64,000 nt of DNA from positions 9,895,597 through 9,959,596 of the forward strand of contig OX155957.1 in NCBI GenBank assembly GCA_944548615.1, in the 5' to 3' direction. The position numbers were made by a program, and so were the translations under genes. Position 1 is the first letter of the stretch. Every line of letters begins with the position of its first letter. This stretch comes from Micropterix aruncella (lineage: Eukaryota; Arthropoda; Insecta; Lepidoptera; Micropterigidae). Below, piece by piece: positions 51,527-61,914 of the stretch. The notes below the pieces were generated by a model that saw only the letters and a program-made list of their open reading frames with translations, did no database searches and was not told the origin of the DNA.

Positions 51527-52404
51527 TTAAATGCTCTGTTTCCGAAACAGTGGTGGTAATAGCACAGTCCTCCTGGTGCCTGGGTGAAATTGTACCTCTG
51601 ATGTACTCTCCGATAGGGCGACTTGGGCCTGAATTCTTGTCTACGAGGCGATGCTCGTCTGTAGTCATCCCTGGGTGTTGGTCGCGACTGACGGCGATGG
51701 CCGTCTGTGGTTAGCTCTTGTAATCTGAGGGATAGCTCCGAAACCGTGTGTCGTAATTCGTCTATAGGGTCTGGTTCAGTGGGAGTTGCTTGCGCCGTCG
51801 GAGTGGCTGGGGTCGTCACCTCGTTGATAAAACGTACCGGCTCTATTGCTGTGCTTTCATGGATTGCGTCTGCCATTTCTGCTAATTCGGATGCGTCCTT
51901 GTTTTGGTGAATGGCGAGGATGGTCCTCGTCACTTTGGGGAGGTGAGATTCCCAAAGGAATTTTAGTGCTAGGTTGCTGATGTTGTCTCCTGCGAGCTCC
52001 TTCATTCGTCGAAGGAGTTGTGAGGGCTTCTGGTCGCCCAGTTCCATTTCCTCTATGAGTTTCTTGAACTGCTTCTGCGCCGATTCCTCGTGAACTTGGA
52101 TTAGTCTCTCCTTTAATGCATGGTATTTTTGTTCGGCGGGTGGGTCTGCAATTATATCGGAGACCTGTTGAAGGTCCTGATAGCGGAGCTTGGCTATTAC
52201 CATCTGGTACATGACGTCGTGCGATGGTTTTTGTGGTGCCATAACGGCTTCCACTTGGTTCAACCATAATTTGATTGATTGCGGCCATAATTCGGGTATC
52301 CTGTTTGTCATTGCCATGGCCGATAACTCCATCGGTTCGTCTGTTTTCGGAGGATTTTGCGAAGTTACTCTGTTTGGCGTTTGTGCGGTTGGGCTCCGCT
52401 GCAT
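51460..52404 (-). CDS. CsRn1-type gag
   Basis: 314 codons, uninterrupted, from the ATG at 52404, 32 bp after the primer-binding site. The middle reads [57 protein letters not shown] and [17 protein letters not shown], a capsid-like core. The C-terminus, after an Arg-rich region, has [20 protein letters not shown], a Cys-His cluster (C-x3-H...C-x3-C) typical of the CsRn1 clade rather than a CCHC knuckle. The intact frame suggests recent insertion. The protein would package RNA, but the element lacks integrase and could only move with help. Confidence 0.9.
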   Translation of the reverse strand: MQRSPTAQTPNRVTSQNPPKTDEPMELSAMAMTNRIPELWPQSIKLWLNQVEAVMAPQKPSHDVMYQMVIAKLRYQDLQQVSDIIADPPAEQKYHALKERLIQVHEESAQKQFKKLIEEMELGDQKPSQLLRRMKELAGDNISNLALKFLWESHLPKVTRTILAIHQNKDASELAEMADAIHESTAIEPVRFINEVTTPATPTAQATPTEPDPIDELRHTVSELSLRLQELTTDGHRRQSRPTPRDDYRRASPRRQEFRPKSPYRRVHQRYNFTQAPGGLCYYHHCFGNRAFKCSQPCSWPQQRNDGKPEYQKN

Positions 52405-52435
52405 GTTCCTTGGCGTCGGGGCGTGTTTTATCGAG

Positions 52436-52449
52436 CGTAGGGGTCACCA
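52436..52449 (-). promoter_or_regulatory. Primer-binding site, tRNA-Trp type
   Basis: The minus strand reads TGGTGACCCCTACG, one base after the LTR end. It matches the complement of the insect tRNA-Trp 3' end (TGGTGACCCCGACG) except at one position. tRNA-Trp priming is characteristic of CsRn1 elements. Confidence 0.8.
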
Positions 52450-52450
52450 C

Positions 52451-52975
52451 TGTGAAATGGCCACCCTTCACTAGACTCCAATTGCTTGCGAGCGAAGGGT
52501 GGTTCTCAGCATGAAGATTGCTCCGTTAATGAGAGTCGTAGATATCCGTGTAGAAGAGTTTATTCAGAAGATTGAAGAGAAGTGAGTTGAAGTCGCCAGT
52601 TCTTAACGCCTTGAGTTGTGTTCGCCGTTGTGTTGTAGTGTGGGCGCGAGGTGAAGCCGTGGCGGTGCGTGTGTAGTCGAGGAGTGAAGTGTGCAGCCGA
52701 GATATCTGTCCACTAAGGGGACGATGTGTAGAGCGCGGTAACTGTCTGCCGAAGGAATGATCCCGATCGAATGAAATGTACTGCGTTTTATAGGGTGAAT
52801 GGTGATGCAATAGCTACGAGTGGGGCGACGCATGTGTCGCTAACCTGGGCAATATTTGCCAAATTTAGCTGGAAATTAACTGCAGCTGCTCGTGCACGTT
52901 TGAGCGAGTCTGCAGTTTTCTGTTCTGTGAAATTAACTTTTTTGTTGTGGGTATGTAGGGCCGTAGGCTCCTACA
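52451..52975 (-). mobile_element. 5' LTR of the CsRn1-type element (525 bp)
   Basis: Minus strand: starts TGTAGGAGCCTACGGCCC, ends GGCCATTTCACA. The first bases form a small palindrome, GTAGGAGCCTAC. It is followed on the outer side by the target duplication AGCG and on the inner side by the PBS. Confidence 0.9.
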
Positions 52976-52979
52976 AGCG

Positions 52980-53470
52980 TTTACATTGCCCTTTGAATGA
53001 TTTTGTGGTTTTGGAGAGTCGACTTTTATGGTCAGCAAGTTTATTTTTATTTCTAGTATTGACACCATGCCTATCAGAGTTTTTTAAAAACAGTTCTTTA
53101 TTTTTATGCACATACATTAAGTTTTCATAGATGTAATGAGATGCAAGTGTCAAAATATTGATTTCTTTAAATTTTCCGCGTAACGACTGTCAAGCACCTA
53201 ATTTATAAATAGCGCGGATGGCTCGTTTCTGTAGTATAAATATTTTATCAGCGTCAGCAGCATGACCCCACAGCAAGATGCCATACGACATTAAGCTGTG
53301 AAAATAGCTGAAGTAAACTAACCTCGCGGTGTCTATATCTGTTAAATTACGATTTTTTTACAGCATATGCCGCAGAACTTAGCCTGTCAGCCAATTTCTT
53401 AATGTGTGGGCCCCATTGTAGCTTTTTATCTAAAGTGATACCAAGGTATCACTTTAGATAAAATAGATAG
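52980..53470 (-). pseudogene. Non-LTR retrotransposon ORF2, C-terminal region (upstream part)
   Basis: Minus strand: ITLDKKLQWGPHIKKLADRL, a frameshift, then TDIDTARLVYFSYFHSLMSY with GILLWGHAADADKIFILQKR and AIRAIYKLG, a stop, then NILTLASHYIYENLMYVHKN, ending FKGQCKR at the LTR insertion. This is the thumb and C-terminal region of a jockey/CR1-superfamily reverse transcriptase. The element is 5'-truncated near 53470, next to the palindrome GTGATACCAAGGTATCAC. It has at least one stop and one frameshift. Confidence 0.8.
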
Positions 53471-53582
53471 ATAAAATAGATTGTGAGTTCTTTTGTATAT
53501 TAATAATAATTACCCGATAAATTTGTTTTTATTATATATTTTTTTTGTTTTGAAAAAAGTACCTCCAAATGAATCACCTTTA

Positions 53583-53990
53583 CATAGTTTTCAACAACCG
53601 TAACACAAATCATAGTGAATATCTACACTAAAACAAGGAATACAATTTAACCTAAAAATTAATAAACTCATAGCAAGTTATATCAGGTTTATATGTGATG
53701 ATAGTCCCATGCTGCCCAACTAAGTAATAATTTATTCCAAAGCAATCATTTTAAACATGTGCAAATGAAGACATTATTTATGGTAATGTACAGAGTTTGC
53801 AACAACCGTAACACAAATCATAGTTATTATTTACACTTAAACAAGGAATACAATTTAACTTCCAAATTTATAAGCCCACAGCAAGTTATGTCACGCTTTT
53901 GTGTGATAGTCCCATGCCACCCAACTAAGCAATAACTTGTTCAAGGGCAAGCATATTAAATATAGGCAAAATAAGACATTAATTAGTGTT
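53583..53990 (+). repeat. 208-bp tandem repeat, two units
   Basis: The block CAACAACCGTAACACAAATC occurs at 53592 and 53800, and AAGGAATACAATTTAAC and a GATAGTCCCATGC segment follow in both units. The period is 208. The second unit contains the empty-site sequence for the mariner insertion (TATGGTAATGTACAGAG). Confidence 0.85.
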
Positions 53991-54145
53991 ACAAATTTAC
54001 CGCGTGAAGATTGTAACATCCGACGTTTCGGCGACGTTGCAGCCGCCGTTGTCTAGGGACTAGTCTACCCTAGACAATGGCGGCTGCAACGTCGCCGAAA
54101 CGTCGGGTGTTACAAACTTCACGCGGTAAATTAGTATTTTATCCT
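53991..54145. repeat. Penelope-derived hairpin (family P), copy 4
   Basis: AATTTACCGCGTGAAGATTG with ATCCGACGTTTCGGCGACGT and TGCAGCCGCCGTTGTCTAGG faces CCTAGACAATGGCGGCTGCA with ACGTCGCCGAAACGTCGGGT and AAACTTCACGCGGTAAATT. The arms are about 63-66 bp around a short central CTAGTCTA segment. Confidence 0.85.
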
Positions 54146-54164
54146 ATTTATTTAAAAAAAAATA

Positions 54165-54482
54165 ACTGTTGGTTTGCCGTGGTCCGCGATAGATTCGGTA
54201 TACACCGTTTCACCGCTTCGTCAGTGAGAGGACCGCGCAAGCGACCTCGAACTCGTAACCAATCGAGAGACTGGAATAATCTGGTCGCAATTGGAAGTAA
54301 GGGCGTAAGAGTAAGCCCGCTGGGTAACACTCCTGGCTATCTCGCGGTTAAGGCGTTGGCCTCTTACGGGTTTGTGGCGGAGCTAGACGGTGGACTGTTT
54401 TGTCCTAAGTCACTCCAGGGATATAGAACGACTAATCGTTAAAACTTCCTGAGGTGACAGGCTCGCCCGCTGTTGTCGACAA
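54165..54482 (-). repeat. Family S dispersed repeat, copy 5 (partial)
   Basis: Minus strand: TTGTCGACAACAGCGGGCGA, GCCTGTCACCTCAGGAAGTT, CGTAAGAGGCCAACGCC, TCGCGAGATAGCCAGG, then TCTCTCGATTGGTTACGAGT. It corresponds to the first ~300 bp of copy 2. The 121-codon plus-strand frame across it is coincidental. Confidence 0.7.
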
Positions 54483-54955
54483 CTCTAGTTGTTGATATGG
54501 TAAAAAATAAAATGAAATGAAGATAATAAATATATTGCTGGATACTCATACAATTTTACAATCTTGATTAAAAAATGGCAATAAACGTTTGAAAATAAAA
54601 ATGGAACTAAAGGTTAAATTGCTAGTTGCATGTTGTTTGTTGTTATAAGACTGTGATCTGTGGACATGAAACTTTTTTTGGGGTTAGCGAGTTAAGTATA
54701 TCAAGGCCAATTTTCCGTACCTAACTCTAAGTCTAAACTTACTTATCGAAATCCAGACTTACATTTAAAAATATATAACTCCCATTTTAATACGCTTAGC
54801 GACTTGAAGTAAGGCTAGTGTTTCCGCTGTATAATCACGATGTTTATTATATGGGATAATAATAATATAAAAATTTAAAAAACAATAAACATAAATATAC
54901 ACTTACTCAGAACTCCCCCCCCCCCCCCCCCTCCTCAAAAAACCCCCATCTTATG
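54483..54955. other. No gene; C-run at about 54917-54934
   Basis: AT-rich spacer ending with a C-run of about 18 bases. Confidence 0.4.
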
Positions 54956-54959
54956 ATAC

Positions 54960-55100
54960 GATGAAACCGAAATTCGGTTGGACTTAATTATTAGCAAGCT
55001 AAGTGAACAGGCTTTCGATGAAAAATAATGCACAGAATGGCAAAGTATTTTTTTTTAAATGATTAAATTGCATTAAGCATAGAAGCTATTGGGAAATAGA
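54960..55100 (+). repeat. Family V short repeat, copy 1
   Basis: CCGAAATTCGGTTGGACTTA, AATAATGCACAGAATGGCAA and GCATAGAAGCTATTGGGAAA, shared in order with 55215-55350 and 56380-56535. Confidence 0.7.
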
Positions 55101-55214
55101 CACGAAATCGCGATTGCATCACATTATCGTTTGACTTATGTCTTATGATATTAAATATGCTCTTTAGCTCCAGTGATTTACCAACATTAATATAATATAA
55201 CGCATTTTTACGGA
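55101..55214. other. AT-rich spacer
   Basis: No recognisable feature. Confidence 0.3.
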
Positions 55215-55350
55215 ATATAGGCCCATATTTTACGGAATATTTCCGAAATTCGTTCGGACTCTAATTATTAGCTAGCCAAGTGCAACAGACTGTCCAAAAA
55301 AATAATGCACAGAATGGCAAAATGTATTTAAGTGGGTTAAACAAGACGGC
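55215..55350 (+). repeat. Family V short repeat, copy 2
   Basis: TTACGGAATATTTCCGAAAT, CTAATTATTAGCTAGCCAAG and ATAATGCACAGAATGGCAAA, then AAGACGGCATAGAA. Confidence 0.75.
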
Positions 55351-56379
55351 ATAGAATATATAAATTCGTTCATACATAGTTAAAATCATTCATACATAGT
55401 AAATTTTTGTAATGTATACCTATAATTCTAATTATTTTCTTTTTAATTCATGTACTTTTTTAAATACGCTTGATAACACGACCTAAATTTATAAACGGCT
55501 TTAATGACAGTAAACTCATTAACTACTAACTACAATGTGCTACTTACTACCTAACTACAATGTGCTATCTATTTACCGAATAAATGAGAATCATTAAATA
55601 AATCGCATAGTAAAAATAACAGAGTTTTCATTACAAATGAACATATATGATTAACTGGTATACCTTTTATCAATAATATTATAGCAATCAAAGTATTAAA
55701 GGTATAACTTAAAATATGAAATGAGGATTGACCGAATCGAATTTAAATCGAATAATCTTGTATTTTAAAATAAGAAGAGAATCTTTTCGTCGGCATCTCC
55801 ACTAAATCGACACCTCGCTTAAAAAGTCCTGCGGCTGAATTTAACTCGAATATTATTTGGAAATATATTTTTTAAGATACGGTGTTGTAGGGATATGATA
55901 CGAGATATGTAAGATTTAAAATTGTTGCCGTATGTTGTATATTCGTATCAATATTATTTAGATTCGACTAGCTGGCCTTCTCTTTAGTATTATTGGTGTC
56001 ACTGATTCTTCTCGGCACAGTCAAAAGTGATTTAGCTAGTATTTTCTTTACTCCGTGAATAATCATAAATTTCAGTCCTCCATAAAAAACACTTTTCAAT
56101 ATTGTCTTCATTATTGTTTCGTAATATCGTCTTCACTAGAAGAGCCATTAAATCTAGATACCCATCATAGATATAAAATGCAGTTTGAGAATGTAAGGAA
56201 CGGGAAGATGGATCGGGGTGGTTATACAATGAAATTACTTTCAATTCTGCGTTGCTTGGATGGCTGGAGATTTTGTAGAATTACTTTTTTAAGTTTACAG
56301 GTTTTTATTATTCTTTAATTTCTTTACTTTTAGTTTTCGGTATAAAGCTAAAAATATTTTTTTTTTCATCTACCATAAT
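55351..56379. other. No recognised gene
   Basis: AT-rich. Frames of 70-87 codons on both strands at 56032-56318 overlap each other and have no recognisable motif. Confidence 0.35.
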
Positions 56380-56535
56380 TTTTCTATATTTTACGGAATA
56401 TTTCCGAAATTAGTACCAACTCTAATTATTAGCCAGCCAAGTGCAATAGACTGCCCAAGAAAATAATGCACAGAATGGCAAAATGTATTTAAGTGGATTA
56501 AATTGTAGCAAGACGGCATAGAAGCTATTGTGAAA
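56380..56535 (+). repeat. Family V short repeat, copy 3
   Basis: TTTTACGGAATATTTCCGAA, CTAATTATTAGCCAGCCAAG, TAATGCACAGAATGGCAAAA, AAGACGGCATAGAAGC. It includes the palindrome CGGAATATTTCCG, also present in copy 2. Confidence 0.75.
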
Positions 56536-56543
56536 CGGACCGG

Positions 56544-56740
56544 CTCACTCAGTCTAAAGTTCACTCGCTCTAAAATCGATATCGGGTCAGTCGCTCTAAA
56601 ATGCAGTGAGAATAATTTTAGAGCGAATGAGCTTTAGACTGAGTGATCCTCCGTTAAAATATTGAAAAATGACAAAGCGGGTCACTCAGTATAAAAAGTA
56701 GCAAGTCGGGTCAGTCAGTCTAAAATGTAGCAACCGGTGA
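56544..56740. repeat. Hairpin with iterated CAGTCTAAA motif
   Basis: CTCACTCAGTCTAAAG and TTCACTCGCTCTAAAAT (56544-56576) face ATTTTAGAGCGAATGAG and CTTTAGACTGAGTGA (56614-56645). Outside the stem the motif recurs as GGGTCACTCAGTATAAAA and GGGTCAGTCAGTCTAAAATG, so the hairpin is built from one ~17-bp word repeated in both directions. Confidence 0.8.
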
Positions 56741-58163
56741 ATTATAACAGCCTGTGCGCTACCGAAAAATAGCGGTCTGCGGATTGTTGCCAGTTTTCCT
56801 CTTTTGTTTCGCGTTATTTGAATGGATAATTACAAAATAATTAATGTTATGCAGCAGGCGTATTTTATACTTGTTACTTTTTAAGATTTGCGAGTACTTT
56901 TTATGCTACGTTCACTGCACTTTTCACGACGTTGTCGTTTGTGCTACGGAGCGCAACGTTCCTTAAAACGGATTTGACGTTCTTGACCTAAATTTGCAAA
57001 CCTCGAAGTGTAAAATATAGCAAAAAAAATGCATGACTACACGTTGACCTGTCTTCTGCCTACATTACAACAAAACCTTACAAATTGTGAAAAAATATAA
57101 GCGGATATATTTGAGAAAGTTTCAAACTCGCATCATATTGTATATCAAATCGTTTCACTTGTACAAATAAAGTGAATAGCAAGTCAGGTACATATGCAAT
57201 AGAGACGATTTCCACGTACCTAACGATCACATTCTCGAAGACAGAACGAAACGGAGGCCCTCGAATATTTTATTGGAAAAGATTTGAAATTCCCCCACAG
57301 TATTGCCGCCTGCGCTCTTCCAATTGTATTTTGAATCCATTGCTAAACCCATTACAAAATTTGCTGTGCTCACGACGGCGTATGTCTGAACCCATTATTA
57401 CGTTAACGTAAAAAATAAAGTCAGCCAATATTTCGCTGTTGCAAAGACCAGTGTCAGTGTACCTTGTCATATCAAACAGGAAATATTTTTGAGAACTTAT
57501 ATCAAGTACAAAAAATAAGAAACAATAAACCCAGAGAAAAATTACTGGGAAATATAACAAAATATTGCCCGAGGCATATTCCTTGTAGGCATATTCCTTC
57601 CAAAACTAAAGTGGTGGTGCATCATTTCACTATCTTCATCGCCACTCATGTAGTGCTATGTATGTATGGTGCGAAGCAGAGGGGAATTTACATCAGGAAA
57701 GACATTTTGGCTCCCTATATGGTTAGTAATGGCAGCTTACAGCTTATAGTAGGTAATAAAATTGTTTTAATTCAGCAAATGAACAAAGTTCTGCTAATTA
57801 ATATTCGAAAATATTTTTTTTAAAAAATGCAGATAATTCGAATACAGTTTAGTCTCAGCTTTAGAGTAGACATCAAACCTTTTCTCCGGAGCAACAAAAC
57901 ACCTGTACGGTGTTTAGTAACAAACACTAAGTACGGTGTTTAGTAATAATATTTGTTTTAAAACGTCCAATATTGAATAAAAGGCTTCTAATTAAATTTT
58001 ACAAAGTGTACAACTGAACTATAAATCGTACTATTGTACTGAAATATAAATAGCACTGTTAAATATTTTTTTTTCTCTCCTGCATAGTTGACTTGTAATA
58101 AGATGTTTGCAAATTTGGGAACGATATCACTCAATTACTCTTAGCCATTTTGTTTTAAATGGA
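56741..58163. other. No recognised gene
   Basis: AT-rich. Overlapping frames at 57172-57823 (79-119 codons) carry no domain I recognise. TACGGTGTTTAGTAA is repeated at 57906 and 57934. Confidence 0.35.
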
Positions 58164-58410
58164 TTAACCCCTCGAGTACCAGACGGCCCGAAACGTCCAG
58201 AATTGATATTTACCGTCGAACCCCAGACGGCCCGAAATGGCCAGGCGAGGCCGAATAGGACCATAAAACAGGTCTTTTTTAGACGATCGGTGTGACAGTT
58301 TCGGAGTAATCGTTTTTTTTCTGAAACGCCATCTTTTTTTTGAGACTCGCGAATTTCTTACGGGCCGTAAGGCACACATTAAAATAAAACCGCGGGCCTC
58401 GAGGGGTTAA
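58164..58410. mobile_element. TTAA-flanked MITE, piggyBac type (CCCCTCGAG ends)
   Basis: TTAACCCCTCGAG at the left and CTCGAGGGGTTAA at the right, so 9-bp TIRs inside TTAA duplications, 239 bp between. Near the left end CCAGACGGCCCGAAA occurs twice. The tips differ from the 6.1-kb MITE only in the last bases (CCCCTCGAG against CCCCTCAAA). Confidence 0.75.
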
Positions 58411-59928
58411 TGCTTCGATACGGAATATATGCACATGATCGAACGCGGAATATATGCATTATAGGAACCTTTCTCAAAAAGAAAACGCTATTCAACCATT
58501 GTAATGCTAAATCTGATTAAAAAAATCCTCGGGACACGCAATATTTCCAGACAAAAAAAACCCTAATTTACAGAGAAAAATGTTTTTTAGGTTTCTGCTT
58601 TTAAAAAACTAATATCTCCGCCATATTACTTTAAAAAACAACCTACCAAAACTCACGGGGACGTTTCATTGAATGCCTATATCTCGCTATGTATTGAGGC
58701 CGAATAGATTGTTGCAGTTCGGAAGCAGCGCTCAGTTGACGTTAAAAAAAATAATAATCAATACAATAGGTTCCTATAACGCAATAATACCTCGAACGCA
58801 ACTCCATACCAAATAATTTGACCAACACTACCCATACCAAATAATTTGAAGTTAGCCTAGGTGCAATGGACCTGTTCAATACAGATTTGACAAAAAAAAA
58901 GTCAGCTGTCAGTTTCACCCCAGTGAGGTTATAACAGCTAAAATTTTCTTTTTAGTTTATTCTTTTCTAGCTGATACCTAATAAACCTGAATGAAAAGAT
59001 GGCTGATTCTTTTTTCGAAACTTACGATCCAGCGATGGCTGCAGTTAAAATGTAAAAAAACAGGTGTTCGGCATGAAAAAAGGTAAATAAAGCGACTTTA
59101 AATAACACACGTAGTCTTTATTGATATTCATGTTTTATTTTTGTTTTAGAGCAAGAAAAGGATACACTGAAGAATTCAACTATCATAGCAGACCTATTTA
59201 GTCACAAAATTATATATTCTTACAAATGACAGTCAAGTCTACACTCAGTCTTTGATCTCACCGTTAAACGTTTTAACCTTGGTCAACTGTGGCGTGGCAA
59301 TTACCGTGGGCGTTGAAATAATCTAGTTACATAATACTAGTTCTGTTAACGGTACACCATTAAAAACGGCAACCTTTTTGAAACGGTATATAAATAAAAA
59401 TCCTTACAAATCATTTTTTATTTCTATATGCGCTACAAAAATAAGGAATCAGGTTTTGTTCAAGACTGACAAAGTCCTGTATGTTGGGTGTTGAATGATG
59501 TATGTGCTATACACAGTGAGTTAGTTGTCCAGTATCAGCTCGGATGATGGTTGAAAGACTTCGCTAAGTAGCCATTGTCCTATAATCAACTGTCCCAACT
59601 CTGCTTTTATAATATATTTCACTCTACACCTTTAAGATCAGCTGCCATTCTTCATAATACAAATAAATCAGTCTGCTCACTGAATATTTTCCTAAAACCA
59701 CAAAATGATCTTCTAAAATAGTGTATTGTAATTTAAACAGTCGACAAATCCTTTGTAGAAAAATACCTAAATAGCCAATTTCCGCATCTCAAATCCTATT
59801 GCTTTGAAGGGGGGACAGACTGCATGGGCGGTAAGGTGTACGCTCACATGTGGCAAGACAGCTGTCTTAAGTATGCATTTATTTGCTTTTAGTGTGATTG
59901 AATATCACCAATTTATTATTTTTTTTAA
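58411..59928. other. No recognised gene
   Basis: AT-rich spacer. GGAATATATGCA is repeated at 58422 and 58450, and CATACCAAATAATTTGA at 58807 and 58832. The final part may include the leader of the following non-LTR element. Confidence 0.35.
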
Positions 59929-61857
59929 TTGTTTTGTATAAATATGTCTACCCGACGCCTTTCTATCCCTAACCTTACCCATACGACCTTTCCCTTCGAT
60001 GAACTGAGTGACACAGACTTAAATAAGGTATTACTAGGGGACGACATGACCTTGCTACTTACTTGCTACTACGACCACGATACTTACACAATGGATACTA
60101 GTAATATTTCCTCTAGATCAACCGATCAAATTCTACGCAACACTTTCTTACAATAAAAATTCTTTAAATATATGCCATTTGAACGCGCAAAGCTTCTCCG
60201 GCTCATTTTAGCGAATTTTATGCTCTTTTTTCCAATCAAACTGTAGATGCTTGTATGATTAGCGAATCATGGTCAAAACCGTCTTTACCATCGTCTCTAT
60301 ACAATTTACCCGGTTATAACTTGATTCGCAATGATCGGACAGCTCGCAGAGGTGGAGGAGTCGCTATCTACCTAAAAGACCACTTTTCGTATGAAGTCAT
60401 TTGCAAATCATCCGTCAGTAGCAGCCCTGCCCCCGAATATTTATTAATTTGCGTAACCATGAAAGATACGAGTACGATTCTCCTTGGAGTATTTTACTTT
60501 GCACCGGATAACGACAATTATTTTGACGAATTAGAATGCTCTATTTTTTGGCGATTTTAATACATGTCTTTTAAAACAAAATCATAGATCCTCAAAACTA
60601 ACAAGGTTAATGTCCTTTAAATCTTTCTTTACTTCCGCTGCAGGCTACACACCACAGCGGAAACTCCCACACTTGGCTCGATCTGATAATGACATCTAAT
60701 CCCCAGCTCATCAACTTCCATGGTCAATTGACGATCGGCGGTTTCTCAAACCACGACCTTATATATGCCTCTTGATGTTTTCCAGAGCCCTACCATCGAC
60801 GAGAAACTTGGTCTCTTTAATACGAAGATCATCAGACTTTACGACAAGCATGCCCCTGTGAAAATAGCTAAAGTACGACATCAATCAGACCCCTGGTTCA
60901 ACGATTCCATCCGGCAATATATGTTAAAGCGCGATAGAGCCCAAGTCTAAGTTTAAGCGTTATCCTTCAGCTGACAACTGGGAATTTTACCGTACGTTAA
61001 GGAATCGTTGTAACCAACTATGTCATAATGCAAAAAAATGTTACATTTTCGACTCGCTTGCAAATTGTACTCCCAAAGAAATGTGGAAAGTGCTGAACCA
61101 ACTTGGAATTGGTAAATGTAAAGGACCCGTAGATCCCAATGTAGATATAGACGTTCTTAATAACCACTTCTCAAAGTCACCGGTTCTACTAGATAATATA
61201 ACAAAGTCCCGTGCTACCACCTATATTGCCAATTCTAATGTGCCAGTCAATCCGTGTAAATTTCACTTTGTTCCAGCTACTGTTGAAACAGTTTTACTAA
61301 CATTAAACCGGATAAAATCTAAGTCGGTGGGAACGGATGGTCTGTGTAGATATGCTCAAACGTATCATCCAATGTATTATTCTTCCAGTCGTTACCCACA
61401 TAATAAACTCCTCAATGGAATTTGGTTCGTACCCAGGTCCTTGGAAAAATGCCTACGTTATACCCGTCCTAAAATATAAAATCCTGTTCGACCAAATGAT
61501 TTCAGGCCAATCTATTCTCCCTGCTCTCTCAAAAGTGTTGGGAGCATATAGTGTTCTCTCAGCTATCAGATTACCTTTCTGAATTCAATATGTTTAATCC
61601 CTATCAGTCCGGTTTCTGTCCCGGCCATAGTACTACCTCTCTCCTTGACTATACAGAGTGGCTTATCTCGATTTATCAGAGGAACTGCTCAACAAACTTG
61701 AACGTTTGCAAAATGTATGCATACAATTCATCTTCGGTCTACGTAAGTATGATCACGTGTCCGACTATAGGGCACAGTTAAAGTGGTTGCCAGTACGCCA
61801 AAGAAATGTTCATATACTTGCTTGTACTCTCCCAATTAACACCATCCTATTGTAGCC
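59929..61857 (+). pseudogene. CR1/jockey-type non-LTR retrotransposon ORF2 with RT core deleted
   Basis: Pieces in order: endonuclease (CHLNAQSFS at about 60170 in another frame, ISESWSKPSLPSSLYNLPGY, RRGGGVAIYLKDHFSYEVIC, LLGVFYFAPDNDNYFDELE), linker (FNTKIIRLYDKHAPVKIAKV, DPWFNDSIRQYMLKRDRA, then FYRTLRNRCNQLCHNAKKCY), and RT start (NRIKSKSVGTDGLC, FGSYPGPWKNAYVIPVLK, ILPALSKVL, YQSGFCPGHSTTSLL). It then jumps directly to the C-terminal part (LNKLERLQNVCIQFIFGLRK, QLKWLPVRQRNVHILAC), so the RT core with the catalytic YADD-type box is deleted near 61650-61665. Several frameshifts are present. The catalytic residues of the endonuclease are only partly readable. Confidence 0.85.
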
Positions 61858-61914
61858 TTCTTGCAGGATAACTGCAAGGGTTACAATATCAAAAAAACAA
61901 TATAAATTTAGAAT
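61858..61914 (+). other. Tail of the non-LTR element
   Basis: CTTGCAGGATAACTGCAAG forms a small hairpin after the last codons. The precise 3' end is not identifiable. Confidence 0.35.

Larger units (their letters stand above)
50070..52975 (-). mobile_element. CsRn1-type Ty3/gypsy LTR retrotransposon, internally deleted
   Basis: A complete insertion bounded by the 4-bp duplication AGCG (50066-50069 and 52976-52979). Transcription is on the minus strand: LTR, PBS, gag, protease, reverse transcriptase, remnant LTR. The tRNA-Trp-type primer site, the CHHC-type gag motif and the 4-bp duplication are the marks of the CsRn1 clade. RNase H, integrase and the U3 part of the 3' LTR are deleted. Confidence 0.9.
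48559..53580 (+). mobile_element. DD41D mariner element, whole span including nested insertions
   Basis: The left TIR begins ACGGGTGATTCATTTAGAGG at 48559. The right TIR, read inward from 53580, begins AAGGTGATTCATTTGGAGGT. A TA flanks each end (48557-48558, 53581-53582), the mariner target duplication. The original element was about 1.3 kb. The rest is inserted retroelement sequence (about 49.8-53.5 kb). Confidence 0.85.

Noticed and set aside
52771..53130. 119-codon frame on the plus strand
   Set aside because: Antisense to the LTR and to the non-LTR coding region, which explain the sequence better.
54077..54442. 121-codon frame on the plus strand
   Set aside because: It runs antisense through a Penelope hairpin and a partial S repeat; the apparent Arg-rich protein is coincidental.
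57464..57823. 119-codon frame
   Set aside because: Very AT-rich codon use with no domain, and it overlaps another frame on the opposite strand.
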